DNA of 64,000 nucleotides, taken from NCBI RefSeq assembly GCF_001854245.1, contig NZ_CP015381.1, positions 2,391,001 to 2,455,000 on the forward strand, in the 5' to 3' direction. Source of the DNA: Desulfococcus multivorans. Its GTDB lineage: Bacteria; Desulfobacterota; Desulfobacteria; Desulfobacterales; Desulfococcaceae. Under the pieces are notes generated by a model that had not been told where the DNA came from, made no database searches, and saw nothing but the letters and a program-made list of their open reading frames with translations. Shown here piece after piece: positions 1-8,680 of the stretch. The translations under genes were made by a program, and so were the position numbers. Each line of letters opens with the position of its first letter. Position 1 is the stretch's first letter.

Positions 1-681
1 CTTTAAAAAAGTCTTTGGAATATCCGGAAACCGCTCGCGGGCGTAATCGACGGGATCCGCATGTCGGGGGCCTCTGCCGCGAACCGCTTCATCGTCATCC
101 GCCGCCAGATAAGCAACGGCGGTCTTCACCAGGCGGCGGAGGTCCGCCAGGAGGGGTCGAGGCGTTTTCCGTCTCTGGGCGACCTGCTTCAGCCCTTCCT
201 TGAAATCCATCAACAAGCGCTCCTTCGGCGTCGGTTCACGCCTCGCCGCCGGCGGCGGCGCTCCGACATCATCCAGGATCTTTTCGACGATCAGATCCAT
301 CTGGGTCGCCCTGCCGCTGCCGGCAAGAGGATAGCATAGGTTGATGATGACCTCCCTGAGCAGATAGCGATAGGTCTGATCGGCATCCTCGATGGGCTGC
401 ATATAGGCGTATGAAAAGAGATGCTGTTCGGACCTGCCGTAATCGAGGATGCGGCTGACGAGGTGGGTCTTGCCGCTTCCCGTTTCGCCGAAAACCATTC
501 CGGCACAGGGAAGATCGGGGGTTCGGATTTTCTGCTCGATGAGATTGACGAGGCCCATGAAAGCCGTCTCGTTGATTGAGGTGACGTCGGGATAGCGAGT
601 TTTCATCGGGTCTCCGACACTCGAAGATACAAAAGGATTTTCCGTCCTCAGCATGTCGAGAATTTCCGGGTTATTTTTCAT
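1..681 (-). CDS. P-loop ATPase, N-terminal part (runs off the window edge)
   Basis: The frame from an ATG at 681 is open without a stop to base 1, giving the first 227 residues of a larger protein. Residues 65-72 read GETGSGKT, a Walker A motif, preceded by a hydrophobic strand (AGMVF) and followed by KTHLVSRIL, as in AAA-type or other P-loop ATPases that load on DNA or partner proteins. The start overlaps the last codons of the upstream gene (its TAA is at 673-671), so the two are almost certainly co-transcribed and translationally coupled. The region after about residue 150 is rich in Arg, Pro and Ala and has no motif I recognise. I cannot name the family. A replication, transposition or phage-defence ATPase is possible, but nothing seen decides between these. 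Confidence 0.75.
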   Translation of the reverse strand, partial: MKNNPEILDMLRTENPFVSSSVGDPMKTRYPDVTSINETAFMGLVNLIEQKIRTPDLPCAGMVFGETGSGKTHLVSRILDYGRSEQHLFSYAYMQPIEDADQTYRYLLREVIINLCYPLAGSGRATQMDLIVEKILDDVGAPPPAARREPTPKERLLMDFKEGLKQVAQRRKTPRPLLADLRRLVKTAVAYLAADDDEAVRGRGPRHADPVDYARERFPDIPKTFLK

Positions 682-1444
682 GGTCTTCTCCCCACCAGCT
701 CAAGGTTATGTAAAGGGTGCCGCCCTCATCTACATAGGATTGCCGGATCTCGTTTTCCGACAACGTCGACGGATCTCCGCCGTGCAATTCGATCACATAG
801 GCCGCCATGAGCTCTTTCAGCAGTCCATCAAATGTTTCATCCGTCCAGTTCAACGCCGCTCGAATGCGATGGATCCTTACAAATCCGCGTCCTTTTCCAA
901 TGCGGTCGTAGGCCTCCTTGAACAGGGTTTTGTGATCTCCGGCGTAAACCTTCCGAGGCATCGATGCCGGCTTCACGGGGCGAAGAATCGGCCGCCAGGC
1001 ATCGTTGAAGGTACAGTGGACACGACCTGAGGCCGTCAGACGGTTGAGGGTTGCGATGTAGTCCCTTTTCAACAGCGGTAATCGATTCCCCAGCGCTTTG
1101 ACCGACAGCCCCGGCTCCCGCCCTAATTTTTCAAGAATAAGCGCCTCATCCGACAACCAGATGCCGATGTATACGGCCTTCGGTCCTCTGTAAATCCGCA
1201 GACCACCGCCAAGGCGGTCCCCCCCCTCCCCGGCACATGCGCCGATTGCCCTTTTCAGGGTTCCCAGCACCTGGGCGCTTCCGGATCGTTTCCGGTTGAG
1301 TCCCAATCGTCGAAGTTCCCCGGAGGGAAGGCGGTTTCGGATCTGGTTGACGGTGAGATAGGGTTTTCCCGCTTTGGACAAAATATCGACAATCATCTGT
1401 TCCGTGCCGCATCGTCCACGGTCGGCATAATCATTTTCGCTCAT
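671..1444 (-). CDS. Winged-helix-rich protein of unknown function, partner of the ATPase
   Basis: This 257-residue protein appears built from three helix-turn-helix-like segments: about residues 15-50 (QMIVDILSKAGKPYLTVNQI), 100-140 (LSVKALGNRLPLLKRDYIAT) and 170-235, ending in a strand-rich wing (GGTLYITLSWW). This suggests tandem winged-helix domains for DNA or protein contact. No enzymatic motif is seen. It lies directly upstream of the P-loop ATPase and overlaps its start by 11 bases, the usual arrangement for subunits of one complex. Upstream there is about 280 bp of noncoding DNA before the tRNA-Arg terminator, so this is probably the first gene of its operon. I do not recognise the family. 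The domain reading comes from eyeballed secondary structure only. Confidence 0.75.
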   Translation of the reverse strand: MSENDYADRGRCGTEQMIVDILSKAGKPYLTVNQIRNRLPSGELRRLGLNRKRSGSAQVLGTLKRAIGACAGEGGDRLGGGLRIYRGPKAVYIGIWLSDEALILEKLGREPGLSVKALGNRLPLLKRDYIATLNRLTASGRVHCTFNDAWRPILRPVKPASMPRKVYAGDHKTLFKEAYDRIGKGRGFVRIHRIRAALNWTDETFDGLLKELMAAYVIELHGGDPSTLSENEIRQSYVDEGGTLYITLSWWGEDHEK

Positions 1445-1675
1445 GGTGGATGTCCTGGTTTCCGCAAGAGATTTTCCGCGACATCGATGGCCGATCTATG
1501 ATCATCACATCGATATCGTGCAGCTGTTTTACGTCCCATCTAACAATTTTAAAAAAACCTGTAAAGACCAACTGTTCATGAGGATAAGACCGTTATAAAA
1601 CAATATTTGCACAGAAAGAGCAAACATGTTAAAAGTTAAAGAATGAATTTGGTGCCTCAAAATTTTGTTGACGCG

Positions 1676-1713
1676 CAAAAGAAAAAGGGAGCGGGCATTC
1701 AATGCCGCTCCCC
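1676..1713 (-). terminator. Rho-independent terminator of tRNA-Arg
   Basis: On the minus strand GGGAGC-GGCAT pairs with ATGCC-(C)-GCTCCC around a short loop, followed by TTTTTC and TTTT. It begins about 10 bases past the tRNA CCA end, so it closes the tRNA transcript. Confidence 0.85.
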
Positions 1714-1721
1714 TAAATGTC

Positions 1722-1798
<77 letters not shown>

Positions 1799-1890
1799 TG
1801 AAAAAATGAATCTGGCCTATAACATATGTAACCGATGATGTCCACAAAAAACCGCACCAGCGTGGTTTAAGGTTAACATTCTTTAATTCC

Positions 1891-1918
1891 TTGAAAAATT
1901 CTTCTTAACTGATATAAA
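1891..1918 (+). promoter_or_regulatory. Putative sigma-70-type promoter of the RpoH-like gene
   Basis: TTGAAA at 1891-1896 and TATAAA at 1913-1918 are separated by 16 bases in an AT-rich stretch about 70 bp before the sigma factor start. This is pattern recognition only. Confidence 0.4.
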
Positions 1919-1931
1919 ATATATTTAATTC

Positions 1932-1982
1932 GATATCATCGATATCATCGATATCATCAATTTCAAGATCATCAATTTCAAG
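1932..1982. repeat. Short tandem repeats abutting the sigma factor start
   Basis: GATATCATC occurs three times head to tail at 1932-1958. The 15-base unit ATCATCAATTTCAAG then occurs twice (1953-1967 and 1968-1982). The array fills the untranslated leader and ends one base before the ATG at 1984, leaving no ordinary Shine-Dalgarno sequence. Confidence 0.9.
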
Positions 1983-1983
1983 A

Positions 1984-2985
1984 ATGGTGCATATTCAAAA
2001 GATGACAAATTCACAACGCGAAAATATAAAAACCGATAGCGGGTCCGCTGCTGAAAAGGTCGAGAAGGTTGAGAGGGTCAAAAAGAAAACCGGCCCCCGG
2101 CGAACTACCGACAAATCGCTCGTCAAATTCGATCCGCTTCAGCGCTATCTTTCGGAGGTGAGCCGTTATAAACTGCTGACGAGAGACGAGGAGCGGGAAC
2201 TCGCCCTCAAGGTCAGAGAATACGGCGACAGGGATGCCGCCTATAGCCTGGTGACCTCCAATCTTCGCCTCGTCGTCAAAATCGCTCTGGAGTTTCAGCG
2301 GGTCTGGATGCAGAATCTCCTCGATTTGATCCAGGAGGGCAATATCGGGTTGATGCAGGCGGTCAAAAAATTCGATCCATACAAAAATGTCAAGTTCTCC
2401 TATTATGCCTCCTTCTGGATCAAGGCCTACATCCTGAAATTCATCATGGACAATTGGCGACTGGTCAAAATCGGAACGACCCAGGGACAGCGAAAACTCT
2501 TTTTCAAGCTCAAAAAAGAGAAGCAGAAACTGATCGACCAGGGATTCGATCCCAAACCCAAACTGCTTTCCCAGCGACTGGGCGTTTCCGAGAGGGAAAT
2601 CATCGACATGGACCAGCGCCTTGACGGTTGGGATGTCTCTCTGGACGCACCACTCAAGGATGACTCGGATACCGAACGAATCGATTTTTTGAGTACGGGG
2701 GCGGAATCGGCCGAAGAGAAGGTCGCCAAAAAAGAAATGGACGTGCTTCTGCACAATAAGATATCAGAATTCAAAAAGAAACTGACGCCAAGGGAGCTTG
2801 AGATCTTTGATCTCCGCATCTTCTCGGACAGCCCCGTGACGCTGCAGGAAATCGGTGACCGCTACAGCATATCCAGGGAGCGCGTTCGGCAGGTGGAAAA
2901 AAACGTCGTAAAAAAGATGCGGGAATTTTTCAAACGGGAAATCGTCGACTTCGACGCCTACAGAGAGGGGGACAGCCTTTCCTGA
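1984..2985 (+). CDS. rpoH: RNA polymerase sigma factor, sigma-32 (RpoH) type
   Basis: A 333-residue sigma-70 family protein with regions 2, 3 and 4 and no long region 1. Region 2 has NLRLVVKIA and the DLIQEGNIGLMQAVKKFDP helix (about residues 93-124). At residues 169-176 the sequence QRKLFFKL matches the RpoH box typical of heat-shock sigma factors. Region 4 ends in the helix-turn-helix TLQEIGDRYSISRERVRQVE. It would direct RNA polymerase to heat-shock or stress promoters. The first 40 residues are a charged Lys/Glu-rich tail longer than in E. coli RpoH. The start is uncertain: ATG 1984 and ATG 2002 are both possible, and the leader consists of tandem repeats with no clear ribosome site. The gene stands alone on its strand after the tRNA. 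Confidence 0.85.
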   Translation: MVHIQKMTNSQRENIKTDSGSAAEKVEKVERVKKKTGPRRTTDKSLVKFDPLQRYLSEVSRYKLLTRDEERELALKVREYGDRDAAYSLVTSNLRLVVKIALEFQRVWMQNLLDLIQEGNIGLMQAVKKFDPYKNVKFSYYASFWIKAYILKFIMDNWRLVKIGTTQGQRKLFFKLKKEKQKLIDQGFDPKPKLLSQRLGVSEREIIDMDQRLDGWDVSLDAPLKDDSDTERIDFLSTGAESAEEKVAKKEMDVLLHNKISEFKKKLTPRELEIFDLRIFSDSPVTLQEIGDRYSISRERVRQVEKNVVKKMREFFKREIVDFDAYREGDSLS

Positions 2986-3182
2986 CGTGTGACGCCGGCC
3001 CTTGACGGTTCCGCGACAAGACCGATGCCGGCGCCGCGCACCATTCTCGACGCCGTGGCGCACCTGTCGGCCGACCGCGTTGACGAGGGTTTCGCAAGCC
3101 CTGGCCCCGAACCTTTTTCGGAACCGTCTGAACACCGATCTTTTACGAATGCATCAACTCTTACGTCACCAGAAACAACGTC

Positions 3183-4973
3183 ATGAAAATTATCATCAAA
3201 CCGTCAGTCGTTTCCGCGCTCATCTGCATATTGTGCCTTTCCATAAGTGCCGGATGCATGCGAAGCAAGCCATCACCCCCGATTTCCCCGTCCGCCGTCC
3301 CCTCCATGGCGCCGTTTCTGACGGATATGCCGGACGAGTTGATCGACAGCATCAAATTGGGATCCGATCAAAACGGTGATCGATACCGTTATTTCATCGA
3401 ATCCCAACTGATGCGCAAAAGGGGCAACGTGGAAAAAGCGATCGAGCTTCTCGAAAAAGCCCTGGCACTCGATCCCGAATCCATCTACATCAAGAAGGAA
3501 CTGGCCAGCCTTTTTCTGCGGCAGAAAAATACCGAAAAGGCTTTGGCGCTGGTCCGGGAGATGCTCTCGGCCAGACCTGAAGATATCCAGCTCATGATCT
3601 TCTATGGAAAACTGCAGCAGGGGCTCAAGAACGAAGACGAGGCCGCCGCGATCTACGAGAAGATTCTGCAGATCGACCCGTCGCAAAAAGAGATCTATCT
3701 CCGCCTCGGTGCCGTTTATATGGAAAAAGGCGATCGGAACAACGCCTTCAGAATTTACCGACGCCTGATCCGGGAATTTCCGGATTCATATGTCGGCCAT
3801 TTCTTTATGGGTAAAATCTACGCGGATCAGGGGAACGTTTCGAGGGCCGAGCAGGAATTCAAGCAGACCCTGACTTTGGAGCCGGATCTGGAAGAGCCCC
3901 GGTTCGAGTTGGCCGATATCTACCGGCAACAGGGCCGGCAGCGGGACGTGGAGGCGATATACCGGCAGATCCTTGAAAAAGCGCCTGACAATTTCAGGGC
4001 GGCCTTCGCACTGGGATACTTTTATCACGCCGTAGGAAAGGCGAAGGCCGCCGATGCCGTTCTGGCGCCTCTGGGCAAGGCCGCCGCGGAAGAGTCCGAG
4101 GTCATCAGAACGCTGATCCAGTTCTACGTTGAACAGAAAAAATACGATGAGACCGCCGTCATTATCGAAGGTATGCTGAAAGGCATGCCGACCCACTCGG
4201 ACCTCCACTATATTGCCGGTATCGCCTACGACGGTCTCAAAAACGAAAGGATGATGCTCAAACACCTGAAACAGGTGACGCCGGCATCGGTCTTCTACCC
4301 CAATGCCGTGGTGAGCATCGCTTTTTACTACCAGGAAAAAGGGAACACCCAGGAGGCCGTCGCGTACCTCAGGGAGGTGAATCGCCAGGTGCCGGACAAT
4401 CCGGATTTTCGCCTTTATCTCGCAACATTTTACGAGGATGCCAAGCAGTACCATCTGGCCGAGCAAACCCTGCTGGAAGGGCTCAAGGCCATACCGGACA
4501 ATGTCAATCTCTATTTTCGCCTCGGGGTGGTATATGATAAACAGGAGCGTAAAGAAGACTCCATCGCCATGATGAAAAAAGTCATTCACCTCGAACCCCG
4601 GAACGCCAACGCCCTGAACTACCTGGGGTATACCTATGCCGACCTGGGTAAAAATCTCGACGAGGCGGAGGCGCTTATCCGTGAAGCGCTTAAATACAAG
4701 CCCGACGACGGATATATCATCGACAGTCTGGGATGGGTCTACTTTCAACGGGGCGAGTATGAAGAGGCATTGAAATACCTGACCAGGGCCGCTTCATTGG
4801 TCCCGGATGATCCGATCATCCTGGAACACGTGGGCGATGCGCATTTCAAACTCAACAATTTCAAAACCGCTCTGGAATACTACCGCAAATCGCTATCCAA
4901 AAGAGAAGAGGAAGATCGGTCGGAGATTCAGGACAAGATCCGTGAAGCGATGCAGGCGGCGGAGGAATTCTGA
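3183..4973 (+). CDS. TPR-repeat protein, probable lipoprotein
   Basis: This 596-residue protein has an N-terminal hydrophobic signal (residues 4-24) ending in SAG-Cys25, a passable but imperfect lipobox. It is followed by a nearly continuous array of tetratricopeptide repeats with typical 34-residue spacing, for example AIELLEKALALDPESIYIKKEL. Such proteins act as scaffolds in the periplasm or at the outer membrane. Its stop overlaps the ATG of the next gene, a LolB-like lipoprotein (TGATG), so the two are translationally coupled. An envelope role, perhaps in lipoprotein or exopolysaccharide export, fits this context, but the client is unknown. Confidence 0.85.
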   Translation: MKIIIKPSVVSALICILCLSISAGCMRSKPSPPISPSAVPSMAPFLTDMPDELIDSIKLGSDQNGDRYRYFIESQLMRKRGNVEKAIELLEKALALDPESIYIKKELASLFLRQKNTEKALALVREMLSARPEDIQLMIFYGKLQQGLKNEDEAAAIYEKILQIDPSQKEIYLRLGAVYMEKGDRNNAFRIYRRLIREFPDSYVGHFFMGKIYADQGNVSRAEQEFKQTLTLEPDLEEPRFELADIYRQQGRQRDVEAIYRQILEKAPDNFRAAFALGYFYHAVGKAKAADAVLAPLGKAAAEESEVIRTLIQFYVEQKKYDETAVIIEGMLKGMPTHSDLHYIAGIAYDGLKNERMMLKHLKQVTPASVFYPNAVVSIAFYYQEKGNTQEAVAYLREVNRQVPDNPDFRLYLATFYEDAKQYHLAEQTLLEGLKAIPDNVNLYFRLGVVYDKQERKEDSIAMMKKVIHLEPRNANALNYLGYTYADLGKNLDEAEALIREALKYKPDDGYIIDSLGWVYFQRGEYEEALKYLTRAASLVPDDPIILEHVGDAHFKLNNFKTALEYYRKSLSKREEEDRSEIQDKIREAMQAAEEF

Positions 4974-5755
4974 TGGGAAGGCGCAACGGACACATCCGGA
5001 ACGTGTTGATTACGGCGGCAGTCATGCTTCTTCTGGGCGGATGTGCCGGCTTGGGGCCCGCCCCCAAGCCGACGGAGACAACGCCCTACACACGCAACAT
5101 GATTTCCCGGCTGAGCCTTCAAAACGCGGCGTTGACCACCTTCAAAGGTACGGGAACCGTTCGTCTGGTCTCCAGGGACGGAGAACAAAGAAACGCTCGG
5201 GTGGCCTGGATCGGGGAGGCCCCCGACAAGCTTCGGCTGTCCGTTCTCAACATCGGAGGGCTTCCGATGACGACCATGGCCGCCGACGGGAAGAATTTTT
5301 TCATGGCCTCCCACACCCCCAAAAAGTTCTTCAAGACCCGGGCCTCGAATCCGAATCTCGACAAATTGATCGGCATCCGTCTGAACGTTGAGGAAATCAT
5401 AGAATTCCTGAGAGGCCGGGTCCCGATACGACAATTTGACCATGCCGCCGCGGAAACGGATGCCGCAACCGACGAGATACGCCTGACCCTGTCGGGACCA
5501 CGAGGAAGGATTCTTGAAAAGATCGTGCTTTCCGAGGACACCGGAAGCATAACATCGGTCGAGATGTATGACGCCAGGGAGAATTGGATGTATACGGCCG
5601 ATTTTTCAGACCATCGGGAGATGAACGGCTACAAGGTGCCGTTTCAGATCGATATCTTGAGTCGCGGGGATCGGCTGCGGCTTCGCATCCAACGATACTG
5701 GCGCCAAGCCTCGACAGAGCCGTCCACCTTCATGCTGCTGGAGTCGGAAATGTGA
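4973..5755 (+). CDS. LolB-like outer-membrane lipoprotein
   Basis: This 260-residue protein begins with a clear lipoprotein signal, LLLGGC with the lipidated Cys at residue 24. The remainder resembles the LolB/LolA beta-barrel fold seen in lipoprotein acceptors: FKGTGTVRLVS, then ARVAWIGEAPDKLRLSVL, then repeated amphipathic strands. In Proteobacteria LolB receives lipoproteins from LolA and inserts them in the outer membrane. Sequence similarity is loose, so LolB-like is safer than lolB. It is coupled to the upstream TPR lipoprotein (TGATG), and the next gene starts inside its stop region (GTGA), making a compact operon of envelope genes followed by a nucleic-acid gene. Confidence 0.75.
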   Translation: MGRRNGHIRNVLITAAVMLLLGGCAGLGPAPKPTETTPYTRNMISRLSLQNAALTTFKGTGTVRLVSRDGEQRNARVAWIGEAPDKLRLSVLNIGGLPMTTMAADGKNFFMASHTPKKFFKTRASNPNLDKLIGIRLNVEEIIEFLRGRVPIRQFDHAAAETDAATDEIRLTLSGPRGRILEKIVLSEDTGSITSVEMYDARENWMYTADFSDHREMNGYKVPFQIDILSRGDRLRLRIQRYWRQASTEPSTFMLLESEM

Positions 5756-6267
5756 TTACGACGATCTGTTTTGCCGTGGATTCAAGCCTTGGAAAACTCT
5801 GCAAATGGCTCCGTATTCTCGGGTTTGACACGATATTGGAAGACGATTTTTCCGCTTCGCGACGCACCGCTCTGGCAAAGGAAGGGCGCTGCCTGCTCAC
5901 CCGCATCACGGCGCTGAAAAACTCACCCCACGACGGTCGGTTGATCTTTATCCGCGCAAACGATCCCTTCGAACAGCTGGGACAGGTCATTACGGAAACG
6001 GGCATCTCCATCGCCGACGTAGACCTGTTTTCGAGATGTATTCGCTGCAACCGGACGCTTTCAGGCGTGGACAGGGCGTTGGTGCTGAACCGGGTACCCG
6101 ATTACATCGCCGAGACCGTAGACAATTTTCACCAGTGCGCCGAATGCGGCCGAATCTACTGGCACGGGAGTCACGGAAATCGTATGCGCAGGAGGGTCGC
6201 ACAACTCTTCGGGCTTTCGGATGACAACCCGAGCCGGCAAAGGATGGGCGATGCAGAACCTGGGTGA
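5752..6267 (+). CDS. Mut7-C RNase-domain protein with zinc ribbon
   Basis: The GTG at 5752 overlaps the previous stop (GTGA) and gives 171 residues that start directly with the domain. Residues 5-95 (CFAVDSSLGKLCKWLRILGF ... CLLTR) match the PIN-like Mut7-C domain, named from Caenorhabditis MUT-7 and predicted to be an RNase. Residues about 97-140 hold two Cys pairs, CIRC and CAEC, that form a zinc ribbon also typical of the family. The next gene begins before this one ends. Its RNA target in bacteria is unknown to me. Confidence 0.85.
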   Translation: MITTICFAVDSSLGKLCKWLRILGFDTILEDDFSASRRTALAKEGRCLLTRITALKNSPHDGRLIFIRANDPFEQLGQVITETGISIADVDLFSRCIRCNRTLSGVDRALVLNRVPDYIAETVDNFHQCAECGRIYWHGSHGNRMRRRVAQLFGLSDDNPSRQRMGDAEPG

Positions 6268-7429
6268 GTTGCAGGAGATCTTCAACCGTCGGGAAGCCCG
6301 AATCCTCTCTCCGTCGGCGGCACTCAGCAGGGACGGACGACGCAGAAAGACCGAAGACAGGATTGTCGCCGGCTACCGGCAGGCCTACTCCCTGGATGTG
6401 GACCGGATTCTCCATTCCCTCGCCTATACCCGGTATATCGACAAGACCCAGGTCTTTTATCTCGTGGAGAACGACCACATCACTCACCGGGTGCTTCATG
6501 TTCAACTGGTGTCAAAGATCAGTCGAACCATCGGCCGCTTTCTCGGATTGAATGAGGATCTCATCGAGGCCATCGCGTTGGGGCATGATATCGGACATGT
6601 CCCCTTCGGGCACGAAGGGGAAAACTTTCTTTCAAAACTCTGCCGGGATCATGGTATCGGACATTTCCGCCACAATGTCCAGAGCGTTCAATTCCTGGAC
6701 AAGGTAGAGCGCAAGGGGAGAGGATGGAATCTATGTCTCCAGACCCTCGACGGCATCCTGTGCCACGACGGAGAAATTCACAATCAGCGGATCGCGCCGG
6801 CCCGCGGCAAGACTTTCGAGAACCTCGACCGGGAAACAGATCAAAAAAAAGCCGATCCCGACACCGTACTGACCCCCATGACGCTTGAAGGCTGCGTGGT
6901 GCGGTTTTCGGATACCATCGGCTACATCGGCCGGGACATCGAGGACGCCATCCGGCTGGGACTGATTCGCCGAAGCGACCTTCCCCGAAACAGCGTTTCA
7001 CTCCTGGGGGATACCAACGGCAGCATCGTGTACGCCCTGGTGACCGATATCATCAAAACCAGCGCCGACAACGACACCATCGCCTTCAGCGACGAGATCT
7101 CTCATGCACTGAACGCCCTGAAAGCGTTCAACTACGACCGCATTTACCTCAACCCCGTCATCAAAAAACACTCGAACACCCTGAAAACGCTTTTCGACCT
7201 TCTTTTCAACCGTTATCTGGAGGATCTTGAAAAAGGGGACGAGCGATCAGGGATCTATACCCGGTTTTTTTCAGACATGTCGGACGAATACAAAAACACC
7301 CACAGCAATGAAGAGGTGGTCCGGGACTTCATTGCCGGCATGACGGACACCTATTTTCTGAACCAGTGCCCGCCGGAGCTTCGACCCATGCCCTTCAAGC
7401 TTCCCTTTGCGTCGGCGCCCCGACGGTGA
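6251..7429 (+). CDS. dGTPase-like HD-domain phosphohydrolase
   Basis: The protein carries the metal-binding signature of HD phosphohydrolases in the dGTPase (Dgt) form, ALGHDIGHVPFGHEGE, with an upstream Arg/His-rich region (RILHSLAYTRYIDKTQVFYL) like that of dGTPase-like proteins. Later come HDGEI and RFSDTIGYIGRDIEDA, the usual third and fourth metal or substrate segments. Such enzymes hydrolyse dNTPs to deoxynucleosides and triphosphate. ATG 6251 is chosen because AAAGGA precedes it at good spacing (392 residues). An upstream in-frame ATG at 6221 would add 10 residues. It is the last gene of the run that begins at 3183. Substrate choice cannot be read from sequence. Confidence 0.85.
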   Translation: MQNLGELQEIFNRREARILSPSAALSRDGRRRKTEDRIVAGYRQAYSLDVDRILHSLAYTRYIDKTQVFYLVENDHITHRVLHVQLVSKISRTIGRFLGLNEDLIEAIALGHDIGHVPFGHEGENFLSKLCRDHGIGHFRHNVQSVQFLDKVERKGRGWNLCLQTLDGILCHDGEIHNQRIAPARGKTFENLDRETDQKKADPDTVLTPMTLEGCVVRFSDTIGYIGRDIEDAIRLGLIRRSDLPRNSVSLLGDTNGSIVYALVTDIIKTSADNDTIAFSDEISHALNALKAFNYDRIYLNPVIKKHSNTLKTLFDLLFNRYLEDLEKGDERSGIYTRFFSDMSDEYKNTHSNEEVVRDFIAGMTDTYFLNQCPPELRPMPFKLPFASAPRR

Positions 7430-7576
7430 TAAACGCCGGCAGACCGGCCTGTTCCTGAAGGAATGGGACGCCCTGGTGCCGGAGCGGACCGGGGGCCCGC
7501 AAATGAAACGAAGAAGAACGGTTTTTTCGCCGCTGTCGCCCCTTTTTGATCAATGAAGAAAGCGAGGTTCATCATT

Positions 7577-8680
7577 ATGGACGTTTATCCCATTCCAATG
7601 GTTCCGGGCCCCGTGAAGGTCCCGGAAGAAATCCTTCGAGTCTACCAGACCAATTACGGCGCCCCGGGTCTGGAGGCGTCGTTCTGGGACCTTTATCATG
7701 AAACCGAATCCCGACTGCAACAGATTCTGGAAACCCGGAATCGGGTCGTCATCCAGACCGGCGAGGGCATGCTTGCCCTGTGGACCGCCCTTCGCAGCTG
7801 CCTGAAACCCGGAGACAGGGTATTGTCCGTCGCCACGGGCGTATTCGGTTACGGCATCGCGGACATGGCAAGATCCATCGGCGCCGAGGTCATGACGGTC
7901 GGGCTGGAATACCATGAAACCCTGAATGACCTCAGACCCGTGGAAAAGGCCGTCGAGGAGTTCAACCCCAGAATGATTACCGCCGTTCATTGCGAAACCC
8001 CGTCGGGGACGCTCAACCCGCTGGACGGGCTCGGCAAGCTGAAGGAGGCCATGGGTGTGCCGCTGCTCTATGCCGATGTGGTCTCCAGTGCGGGCGGCAC
8101 ACCGGTCCGGGTCGACGCGTGTCATGTGGATCTTGCCCTCGGCGGCTCACAGAAATGTCTTTCCGCGCCGCCCTGCATGGCCTTCCTGTCCATCAGCGAC
8201 CGGGCCTGGGAGGAGATCGAACGCGTCGATTACAACGGATATGACGCCCTGAAACCCTTCCGCCGGATCGAAGAGACCCGACGGTTTCCCTACACGCCAT
8301 ACTGGCACGGGGTAGCCGCCTTGAATGCCGGCGCGGCGTTGCTGTTGGCCCCGGGTCTTGACGAAAGCTTCAACCGGCACGAATCGATTGCGCGGCATTG
8401 CCGAAAAGCCATCGTCGATATGGGGCTCGATCTGTTCCCGTCGCCCCAGGCCGTTCCCTCGCCCACGGTAACCGCCGTCCGGGTTCCCGAAACCCTGCCG
8501 TGGGAGGAGTTGGATCGTCGTCTGCGGCAGAAGGGGCTGGTGGTGGGCGGCAGCCACGGCAAACTGGCCGGCAAGGTTTTCCGGCTCGGCCACATGGGCA
8601 GCCAGGCGGACACGGCGCTTCTGGAAAAGGCTCTGACGGTTCTGGCGGATGTCGTCGGCGGCACCGGCAGGCAGCGATGA
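7577..8680 (+). CDS. Class V PLP-dependent aminotransferase (alanine/serine-glyoxylate type)
   Basis: This 367-residue protein opens with YPIPMVPGPVKVPEEI, the usual start of the alanine-glyoxylate / serine-glyoxylate aminotransferase group. It has HCETPSGTLNP, the DVVSSAGG metal/PLP-side segment and GGSQKCLSAPPCMAF, whose Lys should form the Schiff base with pyridoxal phosphate. It would move an amino group from Ala or Ser to glyoxylate or a related keto acid. ATG 7577 has GAGG upstream. An in-frame ATG at 7553 lacks one and would add eight residues not typical of the family. Its stop overlaps the start of the UPF0280 gene (ATGA). Confidence 0.85.
   Translation: MDVYPIPMVPGPVKVPEEILRVYQTNYGAPGLEASFWDLYHETESRLQQILETRNRVVIQTGEGMLALWTALRSCLKPGDRVLSVATGVFGYGIADMARSIGAEVMTVGLEYHETLNDLRPVEKAVEEFNPRMITAVHCETPSGTLNPLDGLGKLKEAMGVPLLYADVVSSAGGTPVRVDACHVDLALGGSQKCLSAPPCMAFLSISDRAWEEIERVDYNGYDALKPFRRIEETRRFPYTPYWHGVAALNAGAALLLAPGLDESFNRHESIARHCRKAIVDMGLDLFPSPQAVPSPTVTAVRVPETLPWEELDRRLRQKGLVVGGSHGKLAGKVFRLGHMGSQADTALLEKALTVLADVVGGTGRQR

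Noticed and set aside
2011-2754. A 247-codon minus-strand frame opposite the sigma factor
   Set aside because: Shadow of the RpoH-like gene; the plus frame has all sigma-70 motifs.
3786-4748. A 320-codon minus-strand frame opposite the TPR lipoprotein
   Set aside because: Shadow frame; its sequence is an antisense product of TPR repeats.
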